64,000 nt of DNA from Odontesthes bonariensis (taxonomy: Eukaryota; Chordata; Actinopteri; Atheriniformes; Atherinopsidae), in the NCBI RefSeq assembly GCF_027942865.1, contig NC_134524.1, forward strand, positions 5,771,036-5,835,035, read 5' to 3'. Position 1 is the stretch's first letter. Each line of letters begins with the position of its first letter. Below, piece by piece: positions 35,724-49,555 of the stretch. The notes under the pieces were generated by a model. That model worked only from the letters and a program-made list of their open reading frames with translations, was not told where the DNA came from and did not search any database. A program made the position numbers and the translations under genes.

Positions 35724-36350
35724 TTATTCTGTTTCCGGTCTTCTGATTCTGTTTGTTGCCGGACGAAAAGTCAGTGCCGCATAGTTCACATCGTCTGAGT
35801 CTGAGCTCTGAGAATAAGAACACTTTGCATCACATGGATGGATTTTTAGGAATAAAAAGAATCACACATGACTTGATAGAATTTGAGATGGATGTCAATA
35901 GACAGCAGTTATTACCTCTGTCCTCCGTATGTTCTGTTCGAAGCGAACTAAGAGACAAACAACACATCTGGTCAGATAACTGACAATCATTCATTATTAT
36001 TACACATTTCTTTAAAAAGCAGTAAGAATTATTATCTCTCTTTAGCAACTACCTGTCTGCAGCTTTTTGATTTTGACAACCAGACCAGCGATGACCATGA
36101 AGAGGAAAACACTGAGACCACCCAGAATGAGCTGTGTTAATTCAGGGGTCCCTTCTACAAGGCAGGCAGGCAGTCATGTTATTTTGACAGCTATCCAACA
36201 AAATCCATATTCCAAACATACAAAAATGAAAAAATGTTACCTTCAACCTCCAAATATATTGCACTCACCATCACCGGGTTTGATCCTAAGTAATATCCAA
36301 AGAAATACAGCCCAGAGTCCGATAAACAAGCTGATTTTCACTAGTTCCAT
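35724..36350 (-). CDS. Ig-less ITIM membrane protein, copy 2
   Basis: Exons are 36350-36269, 36154-36053, 35947-35916 and 35807-35724 (TAA), predicting 99 residues. Leader, membrane segment and VNYAAL are the same as in copy 1. Differences are an Ile-to-Lys change near the end of exon 1, a His-to-Arg change in exon 3, and an in-frame 3-bp deletion after the ITIM (ATIRRIRR in copy 1, ATNRIRR here). Its exon 1 donor is a strong consensus GATG/GTGAGT, which supports that exon boundary. The gene points away from FCRL gene C, whose start codon is about 4.6 kb upstream of it on the other strand. A decayed receptor remains possible. Confidence 0.62.
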
Positions 36351-39300
36351 TGGCAGATTTATTTGCTTATTTCAAGCAAAAACGTCTCGTATTTGCTGTT
36401 TTTTTTACTTATTTATGGAGGGGCATTTATTCCAGTGTACATGATGGTGCTCATAGGGTAGTGCACATGTCGCCTAGTGTTTTCTATTCCCTCATTTTCA
36501 TGCTGAAGCTAAAGAAATACATCGTGAGGTCACTGTTTTAGGTAAAGACAGGGTACAGATCGGCCTGTAGCTGTCGCATCCCTTCTGTAAACTTATCAAA
36601 TCACAAGAATTTTATTGGTTATTCTGGAAGAAATCTGAGTGAATACAACAGCAGTCAGGTGTAGATGAAGATTCAGATATCTGTGCAGAGCATCTGGCAG
36701 AAGACTTCTCTTGTGAATCCTTTGGTGAAACCTTGGAGCCCTTGAACCAATAGAAAAAGGAAGCAGTTGATAGAGTTGTCCAAAACTTAAGTAATACCTG
36801 GAATAAGACCCCAAATCCAGATGAGTTCAGGAGGAGATGTCAAGGATGTAGGACAGGGTAAAAAGGAGGAGAAAGTTTGAATAGTTTCATCCCTCCATCA
36901 TCACCAGGAAGGATGGCATGATGGCAGCTGCCTTCCCAGCAGTGGACCACACTGCAAAACCAGCTCAAGAACATTTTAAGTAACACATCAAAGAGTCCCA
37001 GGCCTTGAGACAGAATCCAGACTCCCCACATCCTCATCTTACTGAGCATCTGCTGGATGAATAAGTCTAATCCATGGAGGCTCCATCCTGTAACCCACAG
37101 GACTTCAAAAAGGAAGAACTGCCAGAGTTTTGTGACTGAAAATGCAAAACAGTCCGCGACAACATCAGAAAGCATGATTTCTATCTTAAGGGTTTAAGTC
37201 ATGACGTTCATTTTTAGACATTCATATAAAATGTGAAACATCCTGTGAGTCTGACATTGATGTAAAACTGTAAGATAAAAGCATTAAATGTTTTTTGAAA
37301 TCATGCATTTCTGACAGCTTTGAAATGCTTTTCTTTTTAACTCGTGTTGCTACAGACATCCCAGAAACTGATGTAAAGCCCTGATATACATGGAGTAAGA
37401 TCAAACTGACAGGGCAACCTTTAAGTTCCTCCTCACATGCATGACAGCAAGAATTACCACACTGACCACATTCAGAGCTCATGCACCTACGAGCAGAAAA
37501 GGCATGTCGAAACCGTGAACGATATGCAAGTACATGTTTTTCTGTTTAACTCATTAAAGAATTCCTACAGTGACAGAGCCTTAGTTTATATATTTCAGTG
37601 TGTTCAATAAATGACAGATTTATTGATCAAAATCAGTGTTCATGTGTGGGCTAAATGATGAACAATAAAGCAGCACGAGAGAGGAGCGTAAACAACGTCC
37701 TTACACTGACACACGCATTCATGATGCACATTACATTACATTACATTACATTACATTACGGTCATTCTGCAGACGCTTTTATCCAAAGCGACTTACAATA
37801 AGACAAAGACAAAGATACAAGGCGAGAATAAAGACAGAACTGACTTTTATTTGTTTGAGAGAAATCACACAAAACAGATTTCCTGGCAAAATCTTAAAAA
37901 AAAAAAAGCTAAATTTACGATTGCGGGGTACACAAATGAGTTTTTAGAGGATATGTACCAGCCGGAGACGGACTTTAAACTGAATTCATGCCATCTTAAC
38001 ACTTCTAAATTGTGTGCGGTCACAGATCCTGAACAGCTGATCAGAGGACTTTCATAACAACTTCATTTCTAACGTTATTCAAAGCTCTGGCTGCCTCTGT
38101 CCATGGTGCTGAACGTGAAAAACACACACAGATCCAGGGCCAGACCTGAGTGGAGTCCAGCCAACACTGTGTAATTTAACTCCTCTGTATGACAGATGAT
38201 AAATTAGCAGATATTGCTACTTTTAATCTCTTCATTTCAAATGTTCTGGTCTGACTTCATTTTGTTGAGTGCCTTTCCACTAGAAGGAGGGACAGAGGAT
38301 GGGGTCTCAGTTCCCACTAATGGCCAACAAGGCAGAGCCCCTCGTTTCACGGTTTGATCGTGTATGTTACTTTTTTGGTGCTGCTGTTTTCGTGCTCATC
38401 CCAGAAGTGATTTCCTTGTTGTTGTTTTTAAAAACAGTTTGTCATTCTTTTGTTCCATTTCAGTTTAGTTTGTAGTTTTTTATTCCTGCCCCCTGGCAGT
38501 GCGTTTAGTTTAGTTATCAATCACCCTTTTACTTTCTTCATTACCCATCCTCGCCTCTTCAGTCCTAGATTCCCTCCTCAACATCTTGCTCCTTTGTGAT
38601 CCCTGACACCACCAGGAGTTTGAGGAGGCGTGGGTGAAATCTTTCCAGCTTGTTCAGGAGGGACGGGGGCGTATGTTGGATTTTTGGAGTTCCAGTTTTA
38701 AACCATGTAAATCCTGCATGAGTCTGAGGATAATAAGGAGATCCGGTATCTCATCAGAAAATAGAAAAGAAGTAAAGCTTTTAACCTCACAAACTGTGTT
38801 CACAGTACAAGTGAAGCTGAGTAAGTGGCCACAGACTGTAGCTGCTGTGATCATCACTTGTTATCACTTTTAAATATTATTTTATACATGATAAAGTATA
38901 TATTAGAATCTATATGTGATACAAACTGGATATGACCTACATGTGCATATAGTCAGAATAAGAATGATAGTTTGTGGGACGTACAAGAGGATGTTTTTTT
39001 TTTTGTCTGAACATCATGTGAAAACAAGAAGGTAGAAAAAGTCAACATCATTTTCTCTTTGCTTTACATCTTGAACTCGGTCTGTTTTCTGTGTCTGTCA
39101 GGAGTAAATACAGGATGGTGCTTTTTAGGGTAGTGCACATGTCGCCTAGTGTTTTCTATTCCCTCATTTTCATGCTGAAGCTAAAGAAATACATTGTGAG
39201 GTCGCTGTTTTAGGTAAAGACAGGGTACAGATCGGCCTGTAGCTGGATGCACACTTACAGCAGATAAATATTCAAAGACCAGCTGTCGCATCCCTTCTGT

Positions 39301-40915
39301 AAACTTATCAAATCACAAGAATTTTATTAGTTATTCCGGAAGAAATCTGAGTGAACACAACAGCAGTCAGGTGTAGATGAAGATTCAGATATCTGTGCAG
39401 AGGATCTGACCTGAAGAGAGAAAAAAGGACGAACCAAGACTTCTCTTGCGAATCCTTTGATGAAACTTTGGAGCCCTTGAACCACTAGAAAAAGGAAGCA
39501 GAGGCTGCCTGTGGAAAGGCAGACAACACTGAGTGGTGCCCAGGGGTACTACCACTGCTCACCTCTAGTGTTACACAGCAATGCTCACAGCACAGTGCAG
39601 GCCAGATTCAGAGAGTCAGTGATAACAATAACAAAGACAACAAATGGGAAAAATTGATTGAAGATATATTACTAAACCTGTGTGTAAATGTATAAAACTA
39701 ACCTTGATTCATGTGGGACAAGGACAGCCCCTTTACACGAGGTCAGGACTGACAGGTGATGGATGCAGCAGGGACGACACCAGATCCCTGCTCCAGCGCA
39801 GTCCTCTCCGACTTCTTCTGTCAACGAGAGAACCCAGAGAAAAGAACACAGGCAGAGCTTATGCTGCTGAGCTTTCATTACAAGACGCTTCACAGACTGC
39901 ACCTCAGCAGCAGCTTCATGTCAGCTCTTACCGCTGGGACAGAGTCCACTGGTTCAGCTCAGACAGCTGAATGTCGGTCTGAGCCGTCAGCCTCAGACTC
40001 GCCTGCGCTGCCTGTCTGACGGCCATGTAGTTGTGAGGATGAAGGCCACTGAGTCTTTAAGGTGCCTCCCACATGTGTCACTGCAGGATGCAGACGGCAT
40101 CCACAGGTAAATAAATAATAAAATGAATGCACCATATTAAGCCACTGAACAGAAAAAAGTGTAACATGTTTCACAGTTTATTGTAGGTCAGATAGCTCTG
40201 AACTGAATGTGGTTAATGTGTTAATTGCTGCTCTCGTGCCTCAATGTGTGCGAAGAGGAAGTGGAGAGTTGGCCTGATGGTTTGTTCTTGGGCCTTGGAA
40301 GCCAAATACTGTGTGTTTAGGTGTTTTAGGAAATGCAGGATCTCTCAAACCGTTACACAACTCAGCAGACATGGAGGGAAAGGCTGAAGAGCTGGTTGAA
40401 TACAGTGAAGGTGTCTGAGACAGAGGGAAGAGGTCAGCAGAGCAGTGTAGAAGCCAGTTGCATGGCAGTGGTGAGGAAGTATCTGTATTAGTGATGCCAC
40501 ATCTAAAAGTAGAGCATGCAACAGCAAAAACAGCAGAAAGGACTAAATGTTTTCAGCAAACCTGAATGGAATAACTGCATAAACGAACATGTTTCCACAC
40601 AAAAGCTTTCCTTTTCCATATTTACTGCTATGCTTGTTAAATCTTTATCTTTTTATAAACCAGGAACAGATCTTTGCACATGAAAGCAGGTAATTTATGT
40701 CTGCATTGGACAGGAAATGACTCATCAAACACCTGCTGTCAACTGATGCTGTCTGAGTTCAGTGTGAAAAGGAAGGAAGCAAAGGAGGGCCATGGTTTGC
40801 AGAAGTTTGAAAGCTTTTATCCTCACACACGTATCAGTTGTAACTTCTTCAGACGTTTTGTTCATGTGAAGCAGACGACTTTCTGAGCAGCTGTGCAGCA
40901 GGGTCGGATGTGAGG
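36351..40915. other. Duplicated spacer between ITIM copy 2 and gene C
   Basis: It contains the internal direct repeat (about 36456-36770, with a 41-bp deletion, and 39128-39501), the Tc1-like relic (about 36890-37175), the ACATT/SINE core (37729-37800) and the Ig-like scrap near 39511-39650. No confident gene was found. Confidence 0.45.
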
Positions 40916-43900
40916 ATGGGCCACACTTTGCTCTGTGTGCTGGGCTTTTTCTGTAAGTACATCACTGCCTTTCTGTTGGCAGATCAGAGAAAATGTTTCT
41001 AAACAGTGAGAATTACAGTGATTCTTTGCTTCATTGTGTTTCTGTGAGAGATTGAGGAGAGCAGACATGATTCTATGAAAAACTGTTGCTTTAGTTTAGA
41101 GGAGCAGAATGCAACTTACATGGGGATTGTTTCATTTATGGTTCAGTTTTAGTTTTAAACGTAATTTCTTTCATATTTTCTATTCCTAATTCCTTTTTGT
41201 TCTTCTGTTGTTGGCCTAGAGTGTTTTTCATCTGATTCATTTTAGATTCTCTGTCAGATTAACACATCTAACCCAGTTTTAATCTTTATTGTAGTGCTCA
41301 GAACACCCATCGATGGATATGCTGAAGGTTAGACTAACATCCCTCTCTGCTTTGGTCTCACATCTATATTCAGTATCGTATTTATCTACTAATTATCCTC
41401 TCGTTTATCTTTGTACGGATAGATTTTTGGCATTTTTCACTCTGTTAATTTCATTAGATTAAAAAATGAATAAATGTGTATCAGTTGCAGAGTCTGTGAT
41501 CTTTGTGAGGACACACGTGGTGTGGTGGTTAGCACCGTCGCCTCGCAGCAAGAGGGTTCCTGGTGTGAACCCCAGCTGGGTACTCTGGCTTCCTGCCATC
41601 ATCCAAAAACATGCATGTTCTAAATGAACCCTGCGAGTGAGCGTGCACGGCTGTTTGTTTCTGAGCAGCTATAGAAAATGGATGGGTGTTATTGGGACTC
41701 TAATGGGATAAATATGACCTTTTTTTTTTAATAAATGAACAAAAATGAGTCAAATTTACAATAAACAGAGCAGCATTGAGTGCAGCTGAAGGTTTTCGGT
41801 GTCACCTGTCAGAGCTGCCAAAGTTAGAAATGAAGAATTTTGAATTAGAAATGTTTCACTTTAAATGTGTACAAGGCCCTCATATTCAGCTGAAATGACT
41901 TATGACAAATAAACTATAAATCTGTGGAGTTTTCTGAAAGGATGAACAAATTCATCCAAAGACTGTTCCCTGATTTGGTGTTTTGATGTTACTGATCAGA
42001 TCAGAGAGCTTTCTGACATGTGATCCAAAGTCTTCACTGGTGTTCAGTTTAGTTCTGAGCTGATGTCTGTGAAAGGTTTAAGAGATGATTCACATCATGT
42101 GTTTTTTCTAACTTACAGAACTTAAAATCAAACCCACTCTGACAGCAGACAGAAACATCATACCAGCAGGGGGCAGTGTGAAACTGACCTGTTCTGTGAA
42201 GGATCCTGCAGGCCTCAGATATGAGCTCTGGAGACGTACCTCATCTGCAGATCAGCACATAGCAGTTACTGACAATAATGGAGTTTTCAGTGTCACTGAG
42301 GGAGGAAAATACGTCTGCAGAGGGATTAAAAGAGAGACTAACTTAGTCACATCTATGAGTGACGCCGTCATCATTTACCAAACTGGTGAGTTTAGAAATT
42401 TAATTTGGAATAAAACATCATGGAATCTGAGAACAGGAGAAAATCCATTTTGAGCATATTATTAAAAAGTATCAAATGAATAATTCAATCCCAGGATTTG
42501 ACCACATCTACATGAAGAAGAACAAGTTTTAGTTTGGTGTGTAAGAAAAACAAGGTTCCATCCACAGCCAGTGGATAAAAGGTTAAAGATCATTCAGCTG
42601 TGAAACCTTCTTATGATGAACTCTGTTGGAAGGGAAACAGCTTTAATTTAATTCCACATTGTTACATCTGTTCTTGTTTCATTGTGACTTTGAGGTGTGT
42701 AAACTGAAGCTCCAGAAACATTGTAGATGTTTAATTCTAAAATCAGCCTGTGGTCATGTTAAAATGTCATTTAAAGTACTGGAGTCACACACTTCAAGCT
42801 CTAAACACCTGATGAGTTCCCTCATTGTATAAATATCACAGTTGTTTTAATAATTTACCATAAAGCAGAGCAACTAAAGCTGAAAACAGTCCTGTGTTTC
42901 TGTGTTATTTCTCACCTCTTTTCTTTGTGTCCTAACTGTGTTTTTAGTGTCAACAGTTTCTATTAAGGCCACAGTGATCCTGCAGCCCAGCTGGGCTCAG
43001 ATATACAGCGGTGAGACCGTCAGCCTCAGATGTGAGATCCAGGGAGCTGATAACAGAGGGTGGGAATATGAATGGAGACCAACCAACACAAATGCTCCAA
43101 CATCCAGTGAATACAGGATCATCGCAGAGTCCAACAGCAGAGAATACAGCTGTAGGGGCAGAAGAGACTATCTCTTAACAGAATGGAGCGAAGGCTTCAC
43201 TCTGAAAGGGTCACGTGAGTTAAACTGTCCACAATTCATCATGAAATATCATATTTTGATGTGTTTCACTGATTTAGAAATGACGAAGGAAACATTTCTC
43301 CGTTCAACACTGATCCAGCTGCTGCCAGGAAGCTCAGTGATGAACTGATTTATTTTAGTTTGAGAACAGAAAGAGGAGACAGCACGCAGGGCAGTGGAAC
43401 ATTTGAGGGAAATAAGTGGATGCGGCAAAAAGAACTGAAGCTTTTATTTGTGAATATTTGTTTTTATTGTTAACCAGAAATATTTCAGTCTGTTAGTAAT
43501 ATTTAAACAAACTGAATCAAGTCACATTCTGATTAATTCATTTAAAAAAATCTGAACTAGACAGAAAGTAAACCCAGAGCCACACTGACAGCAGAGAGAA
43601 GAACCATACCAGCAGGGGGCAGTGTGACACTGACCTGCTCTGTGGACCGCTCTGATGGATGGAGGTTTGACTGGTTCAGAGGTGGGTCAGCCTATTCTGC
43701 AGCTCAGCCCGGAACAAACAGTGAGGTCATCACAGTGTCACAGGGAGGTCTGTACCACTGCAGAGGAGGAAGAGGAGGAGGAGGAGGAGGAGAACCAGGT
43801 TTCTACTCAGAAGTCAGCAGTGATGTCACCATTGAGGAAACTCGTGAGTTTATTCATTTGTTCTGAAATAAAATAAGTTTTCATCTGTTTCTCAGTCATG

Positions 43901-46900
43901 TAGAAAAGAGCATTTTGGTCCCAACAACAAAAAGAAAATGAATGAAACAATGATTATATGACAGTAACTCCTACTGATACCTCTGATGTTTGAGACTCTT
44001 CATGTTTTGTTCAGATTCAACACAAGAGTGGCAGAATCTTCTTCTCTCATTTATTACATCTGGATTTCCTTAATCTCTTCTTGTTCATCAGTTTTAGAAT
44101 TGAAACACTTCAACACTTGAACTTTCTGCTCTTTGTGCTGCTGTTAAACATCATGAAAAAGCACTGAACAGGATGGAAATAAAAACTGTAGAAATAACTG
44201 ATCAGTAAGTCAGTAAATACTGAGAAATGTTGCTCCAAAAAGCAAACAAACTACAGTTATTTAAATGTTCATGAAGATTTATGAAATAGATACATAGATG
44301 AACAGTGTCCAATAACAGGAAATAGAATCAAAGCATATTTCTGTTGGTTTTCTGTGTGTGTTGGTCTTCTATCTGAATATTTTTATGTGAGCAGTTTCCA
44401 TTAAGGCCACAGTGATCCTGCAGCCCAGCTGGGCTCAGATATACAGCGGTGAGACCGTCACTGCCAGATGTGAGATCCAGGGAGGTGGAGGAACTCAGTG
44501 GATGTATGAATGGAGACCAGCCAGGTTAAATAGACCTCCAACATCCAGTGAATACAGGATCAGCAGAGCTACTGACAGTGGAGGATACAGCTGCCGGGGC
44601 AGAAGGGACCAGCTTTTTCTAACACAGTGGAGTGATGTCATCACTGTAACTGTATCAGGTAAGTTAAAAATGTTAAAGTTACAGCTTTTTAATCCAGGGT
44701 TACAGACTTCTTTTCTATCTGTTCTGTCTCTCTCCATCAGATAAACCCCGGCCTGTCCTCATTGTGTCTCCATCATGGCTGAGTCCTGGAGCCTCAGTAA
44801 CTCTGAGCTGTCAGGTTGAACATCCGTCTGCAGGATGGAGGTTCTACTGGTATAAAGCTGTTCCTGATCCGTCTGAAAGCTCTTACAGCTATGAGCTGCT
44901 GCCTCATAGCAACACTGGGACTGAACATGGTTCCTACATCATTCATGGACAGACACACACAGCAGGATATGTGTGTAGAGCTGGGAGAGGAGACCCAGTG
45001 TATCACACTGATTACAGTCACCCAGAGATTCTCTGGTCTGCAGGTCAGTTTGTTTCTGAAAGTGATGCTTTCACTTTAATTCAGCTATTCTTTTATCAGA
45101 GACCTACACGATGTTTAAAACCAACACTCGTGTTGATGATCGCTACATTCATTTTCCACCAATGGAAGAACAGCAGACATTAATAAGAAGAAAACCCTGA
45201 TCAGGTGAAGCAGTGAAATACTGGAAATTCAAACGTTCACTTGTATGTCTGAAAGACGATCAGATTGAGTTTATCATTTAAAACACACTGAAGGTTTTTA
45301 AGGTGGAAATCACAGTTTGATCAGCTTGTGCAAGTCAGTTTGTTTCTGTCCTCTCAGTGAGCAGAAGGAATGCTTTCACTGTGAATAAATCACTTACTGT
45401 ATCGGTTGCACTAACAGACAGTTAAAACACACTTTGTGTTGTGGTCAGGCAGATCAGCTTGTTGAAATGTGTGCGCTGATGTTCAGATGAAGAACAAAAT
45501 AAACCAAATGAATATCTGTAATGAAGCACTGGTTATGTTTCTCTCTGCTTTGGTGAAATCTCATCACATGTTTTTCAGATCTTCATCCAGCAGCGTCTCT
45601 CACAGTGAGTCCTGACAGAGTTCAACACTTCAGAGGTGATCCTGTGTCACTGAACTGTGAAGGAAAATCTGCTGAGTGGAGAGTGAGGAGGATTACAGAA
45701 GCAGGATACCTGTTACACTGCTCTGAGTCAGTATGGGGGACAATGACTGGATCCTCATGTAACATAAAGAGTCTCTGGTCTGGTAATAATGTGTTCTGGT
45801 GTGAGTCTGGATCAGGAGAGTTCAGCAACGCAGTCAACATAACTGTGCAGAGTACGTTATGATAAATGTTCTTTTTCTTTCACTTTGTCTTGTATTTAAG
45901 CATCACATCATTAACTGTACCTGAACATGTCATATCCATACAACATGAACTTTCTCGGTGAGCATTTGTCTCTTGATCCTGCTGCGTAGTTTGCTCTTAA
46001 GGTTCACTGGAAAGCACTTTGGTTTGCTGTTGTCTTACTTTACAGGAGAGCTTGAAGTTTTAATGTCACCTTTCACGATTCAGAACAACTACTGTGTGAT
46101 TTATGACACTGTAGACAGTGTTATATCTGGTATATAAGCTGGTAACACACATACGGTTTGTAAATGCAGGAGATCAAATTTCAGCCAATTTAACTGTGTT
46201 AGTCAGCTTTGTCTAAATGTCTGCACCAGCTGATCTCTGACAGAAACCTAATGTCCTCTGACTGTGTTACAGAGACTAATTCTGGAGTTATCCTGGTGAG
46301 CCCCGTCCATCCTGTAACTGAGGGAGGTTCTGTCAGTCTGAGCTGCAGACGCAGAGGACAAAATACACTTTCCAATGTGTTTTTCTATCACAATGACACA
46401 CTTCTTCAAAGTGACGGCAGAGGGGAGCTGAACATCTCTGCAGTGTCACAGTCAGATGAAGGTTTCTACAAGTGTGGACACTCAGGGGAGGTTTCACCAC
46501 AGAGCTGGATCTCAGTTAAAGGTGAGTAGAGTTCAATTATTTGATGCCTTTAAAACTATTTTCTGTTTGAGAATAACAAGCTAATCATTACATTTCTGCT
46601 TTTGATTAAATCTTGAAGTCCATTTTCCAGGAATAATTGTCTGAAAAGCTTTATAGAAATAAGTTTAGTTCATTTTTTAACTTTTTTTTTTTTATTGAAG
46701 CTGTATCCAGACCTGAAGGCTCTTTGTTTCCTGTGCTGATGGTCGTTGGACCAATTATTGGACTCATATTCATCGTTCTCCTGCTCCTGCTGTGTCGCTG
46801 CAGACGATCCAAAGGTGAGAGCTTTTTCTTCTGGTATCAGATGTTTCATTCTTTCATTACTGAAGGACATCGATGCCTCATGAGGACATAAACTGGAACA

Positions 46901-47681
46901 GCAGTACAACAACGTACAACACAAAACCAGCTTTTTATTCTTTGTGAAAAAGGTTCTGCTACAGAGCAGACGGTCGACCAGGATGAGACCCAGCAGCAGG
47001 TTTACTCCTCTCTCCTCCATGGTCAGTCTTTCAGCTTCCTCTGAAACTCAGTTTCTAATCACACGATGACAGAATATCTTCATCCATAACATCCAGTTCT
47101 CCAGGATGACTTATTCTCTCTGCTGCAGCTTTAACACCGTCGAGTTAAATCAAACCAGGACATTAACACGCGATGAAGAAAGAAATGCTCTGAAGAAATC
47201 TTTAAGTTTAAATCAGTTTCACACACATGAGGCGGCTCGTTTAACTGTGTTGTGACTTTTTCTGACCTGCAGGAGATCTTTGTGTCTATGAAACAGTCAG
47301 AGGAGGTGAAGCCTCTGCAGATGGTACAGTTTAAACTTTGACTATAACACTCAGCTGCTGGAAGTTTCACTTCTAAAATAATTGTGATCAAAGTTAAAGT
47401 CAATGATGACGTTATTGTTTCAGGTGAGCAGGAAGGTTATTACGCTAATGTTCCATCTGTGATCAGCCCAACGATCAGAGCGGGAGGAGTGAGTACACAA
47501 TCTATGAAAAGTGATCATTCTCATCAATAACCTGCACAGATAAAACAGAGGACGTGTGCTTCTCCATATTTCCACATGTGCATGTTAACAGGAGAACATG
47601 ATGATCAGGAGGATAGAAGAGGACGGCTCTGACTACTATAATGTGAATCCAGATTCAACCGCAGCTATGAAACCTCAGTGA
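40916..47681 (+). CDS. FCRL-like receptor gene C: seven Ig domains, membrane segment, tyrosine-rich tail
   Basis: Fourteen exons give a 783-residue frame: 40916-40952, 41295-41327, 42119-42385 (D1), 42957-43214 (D2), 43565-43843 (D3), 44395-44658 (D4), 44741-45043, 45579-45851, 46273-46521, 46701-46814 (membrane), 46953-47021, 47273-47323, 47424-47488 and 47592-47681. All joins keep frame. It has two copies of the two-Ig cassette, against three in gene B; D4 is followed directly by the D7-type exon. The signal peptide starts MGHTLLCVLGFF. The tail carries YSSL-x7-YETV, then YANV and YYNV; the last two are YxNV motifs of the Grb2-binding type. D1 differs from gene B D1 by replacement changes only. 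It is predicted to be a type I leukocyte receptor. Confidence 0.85.
41513..41690 (+). mobile_element. tRNA-like SINE fragment in intron 2 of gene C
   Basis: Same SINE and same site as at 20931-21105 in gene B, so it predates the duplication. Confidence 0.7.
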
Positions 47682-49061
47682 GAACTATTTATCTGCTGAT
47701 AAATACGCTGGGGGACCCACCATCACCCAAAAAACTGTGTTTGTGTCACCTTCATCATTTCCACCTATAACCACATTATCAGACGCTTTAAATTCAATTG
47801 AAATGATTTTATTTGTTTCTCTTTATATTCTTTTATGTATTTTAATGCTTCTTCCACTTCCTGCTGCAATGCTTTTATTTTATGTAAAGCACTTTGAATT
47901 TTTTGTACATGAAATGTGCTATATAAGTAAATTTGATTTGATTTGATTTGACACTGGGTACAATAAAGGATATTTTGATGGGAACTAAAGAAGCATTTAG
48001 TTGATGCTCTCCTTCGAAGAAAACGCTCAGGACGTTTCATTTGTTTAAATCTTTTTAAATTATAGTTATATTGTTCATCTGTTTCCTTCAGAGAATTCTC
48101 TGTTTTATGTGCACTTAGATTCAATTTATATGAGCTAAAAATGTGCATTTGTTTGAAGTCCTCTTTTTTTTTCACGACATTAATATAAATAATTTCCCAG
48201 ATTAGACTTTGTGAAGCAATTTCAATATCAGAAATGTGTTTGATCCCACAAATGTTTGCTGATGAGTCAGGATGTCAGATAAACCCTGACACATAACTGT
48301 GTCTGTTTTCCAGCTGTTTGTTGTGATTTAGTGTCAGGTCCATGAGAGGAAATCATCAGCCGAAGAAGAGCAGCACAGATGATGAACTGCACTCGTGCTT
48401 TGGCAGCAGAGCTCCTTAAATTCAGCCGCCACTTCATCAGGTGCATCTGTTAAATCTGACCACATCTGCAGAGACCTGTTCCTTTAACTCTTATGTTTAA
48501 GTTAAATTAGAATTAATAGTATTGAGATAACATTATATCTTTGTGTTAATGAATGTGTGTCTTTTGTGATTATTTAGCTTCTTCGGTCAGACTGTGATTG
48601 GATCACATTTTTCAGACCTGGCAGTGTCAGAGTCTTTAGAAAGTTCATTGGTTTAATTGTCCTATTTTTTTAATGGCTGCACCTGTAAATGTGTCTCTTG
48701 TTCTTTAATCTCCCACCTTGATGTGAACTTTTTTTCACTTTTGGAAGAAAATAAAGCTCTTATTTCTTTGAACTGTGGTCAGTCTCTATTTTATCTTGCA
48801 GGACACAAGCTGGGTTGTAACAGTGACATATTAGACATTCTGAAATCCATACTGAGCTGCCAGAGTGTCTGCATGCATGGTGCTGGGTGTCATTTCAAAA
48901 CTCATCCAGATATAGTTTGGATCTGTTGTTTAACGTGCCACAATGCTGCTTTAAGTCACTCAGGTAGTCAGAGCAGTACACAACTGTGCATTCAGCTTAT
49001 TTATTCAACTGTATGACCGCAAAAAACTGGAGGAGTTATATTCTGAAGTTTTACCTATAAG
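47682..49061 (+). other. 3' flank of gene C with an L2 tail
   Basis: It contains the L2 3' tail (47788-47950) and the spacer matching the flanks of genes A and B, with the AATAAA poly(A) candidate near 48755. The host stretch at about 48934-48980 is the one deleted at the retroviral junction in unit 1. Confidence 0.5.
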
Positions 49062-49547
49062 TAGGGATACACCGATATTTGGATCGGATATCGGTACCGA
49101 TATCGAAGAAAATTGAAGATCGGGTATCAGGGACGATGGGCTGATCCATATCGGCTGATTTAATTATTTTTCCCCCCTTGTCCTGTCCAGCATTGGCATA
49201 AATCCAACGGCCTTCTGCCCCCTCTAGTGGTTGAAAAACTTTTTAAATTGGGACTACTACTACTTTTTTGTTTGTTTGTTTTTACTAGAGAAGCTATTGT
49301 TTTGTTCAGATGCTTTTGTAAAGGATGTTTAATTCCCATCTGCACTAAACTATATAAAGAGCTGATTGCTATTTATTTTGAAAGTCCACCAACCAAACTA
49401 GTGAAGCTGTTGTTTTTTACTCAATTTCAGCTCCTTTATCATTTAGTATTTTGTTTTGCATTGGATTTTGAATCCCTAATTGCCCCGACTGAACAAGTTA
49501 CACTTGTTATATTTTTATGGTTAAGATTGTGGATCGGTGCATCCCTA
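49062..49547. mobile_element. hAT-type MITE, unit 3 copy
   Basis: Same element and same CCTATAAG target duplication (49054-49061, 49548-49555) as in units 1 and 2. Confidence 0.9.
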
Positions 49548-49555
49548 CCTATAAG

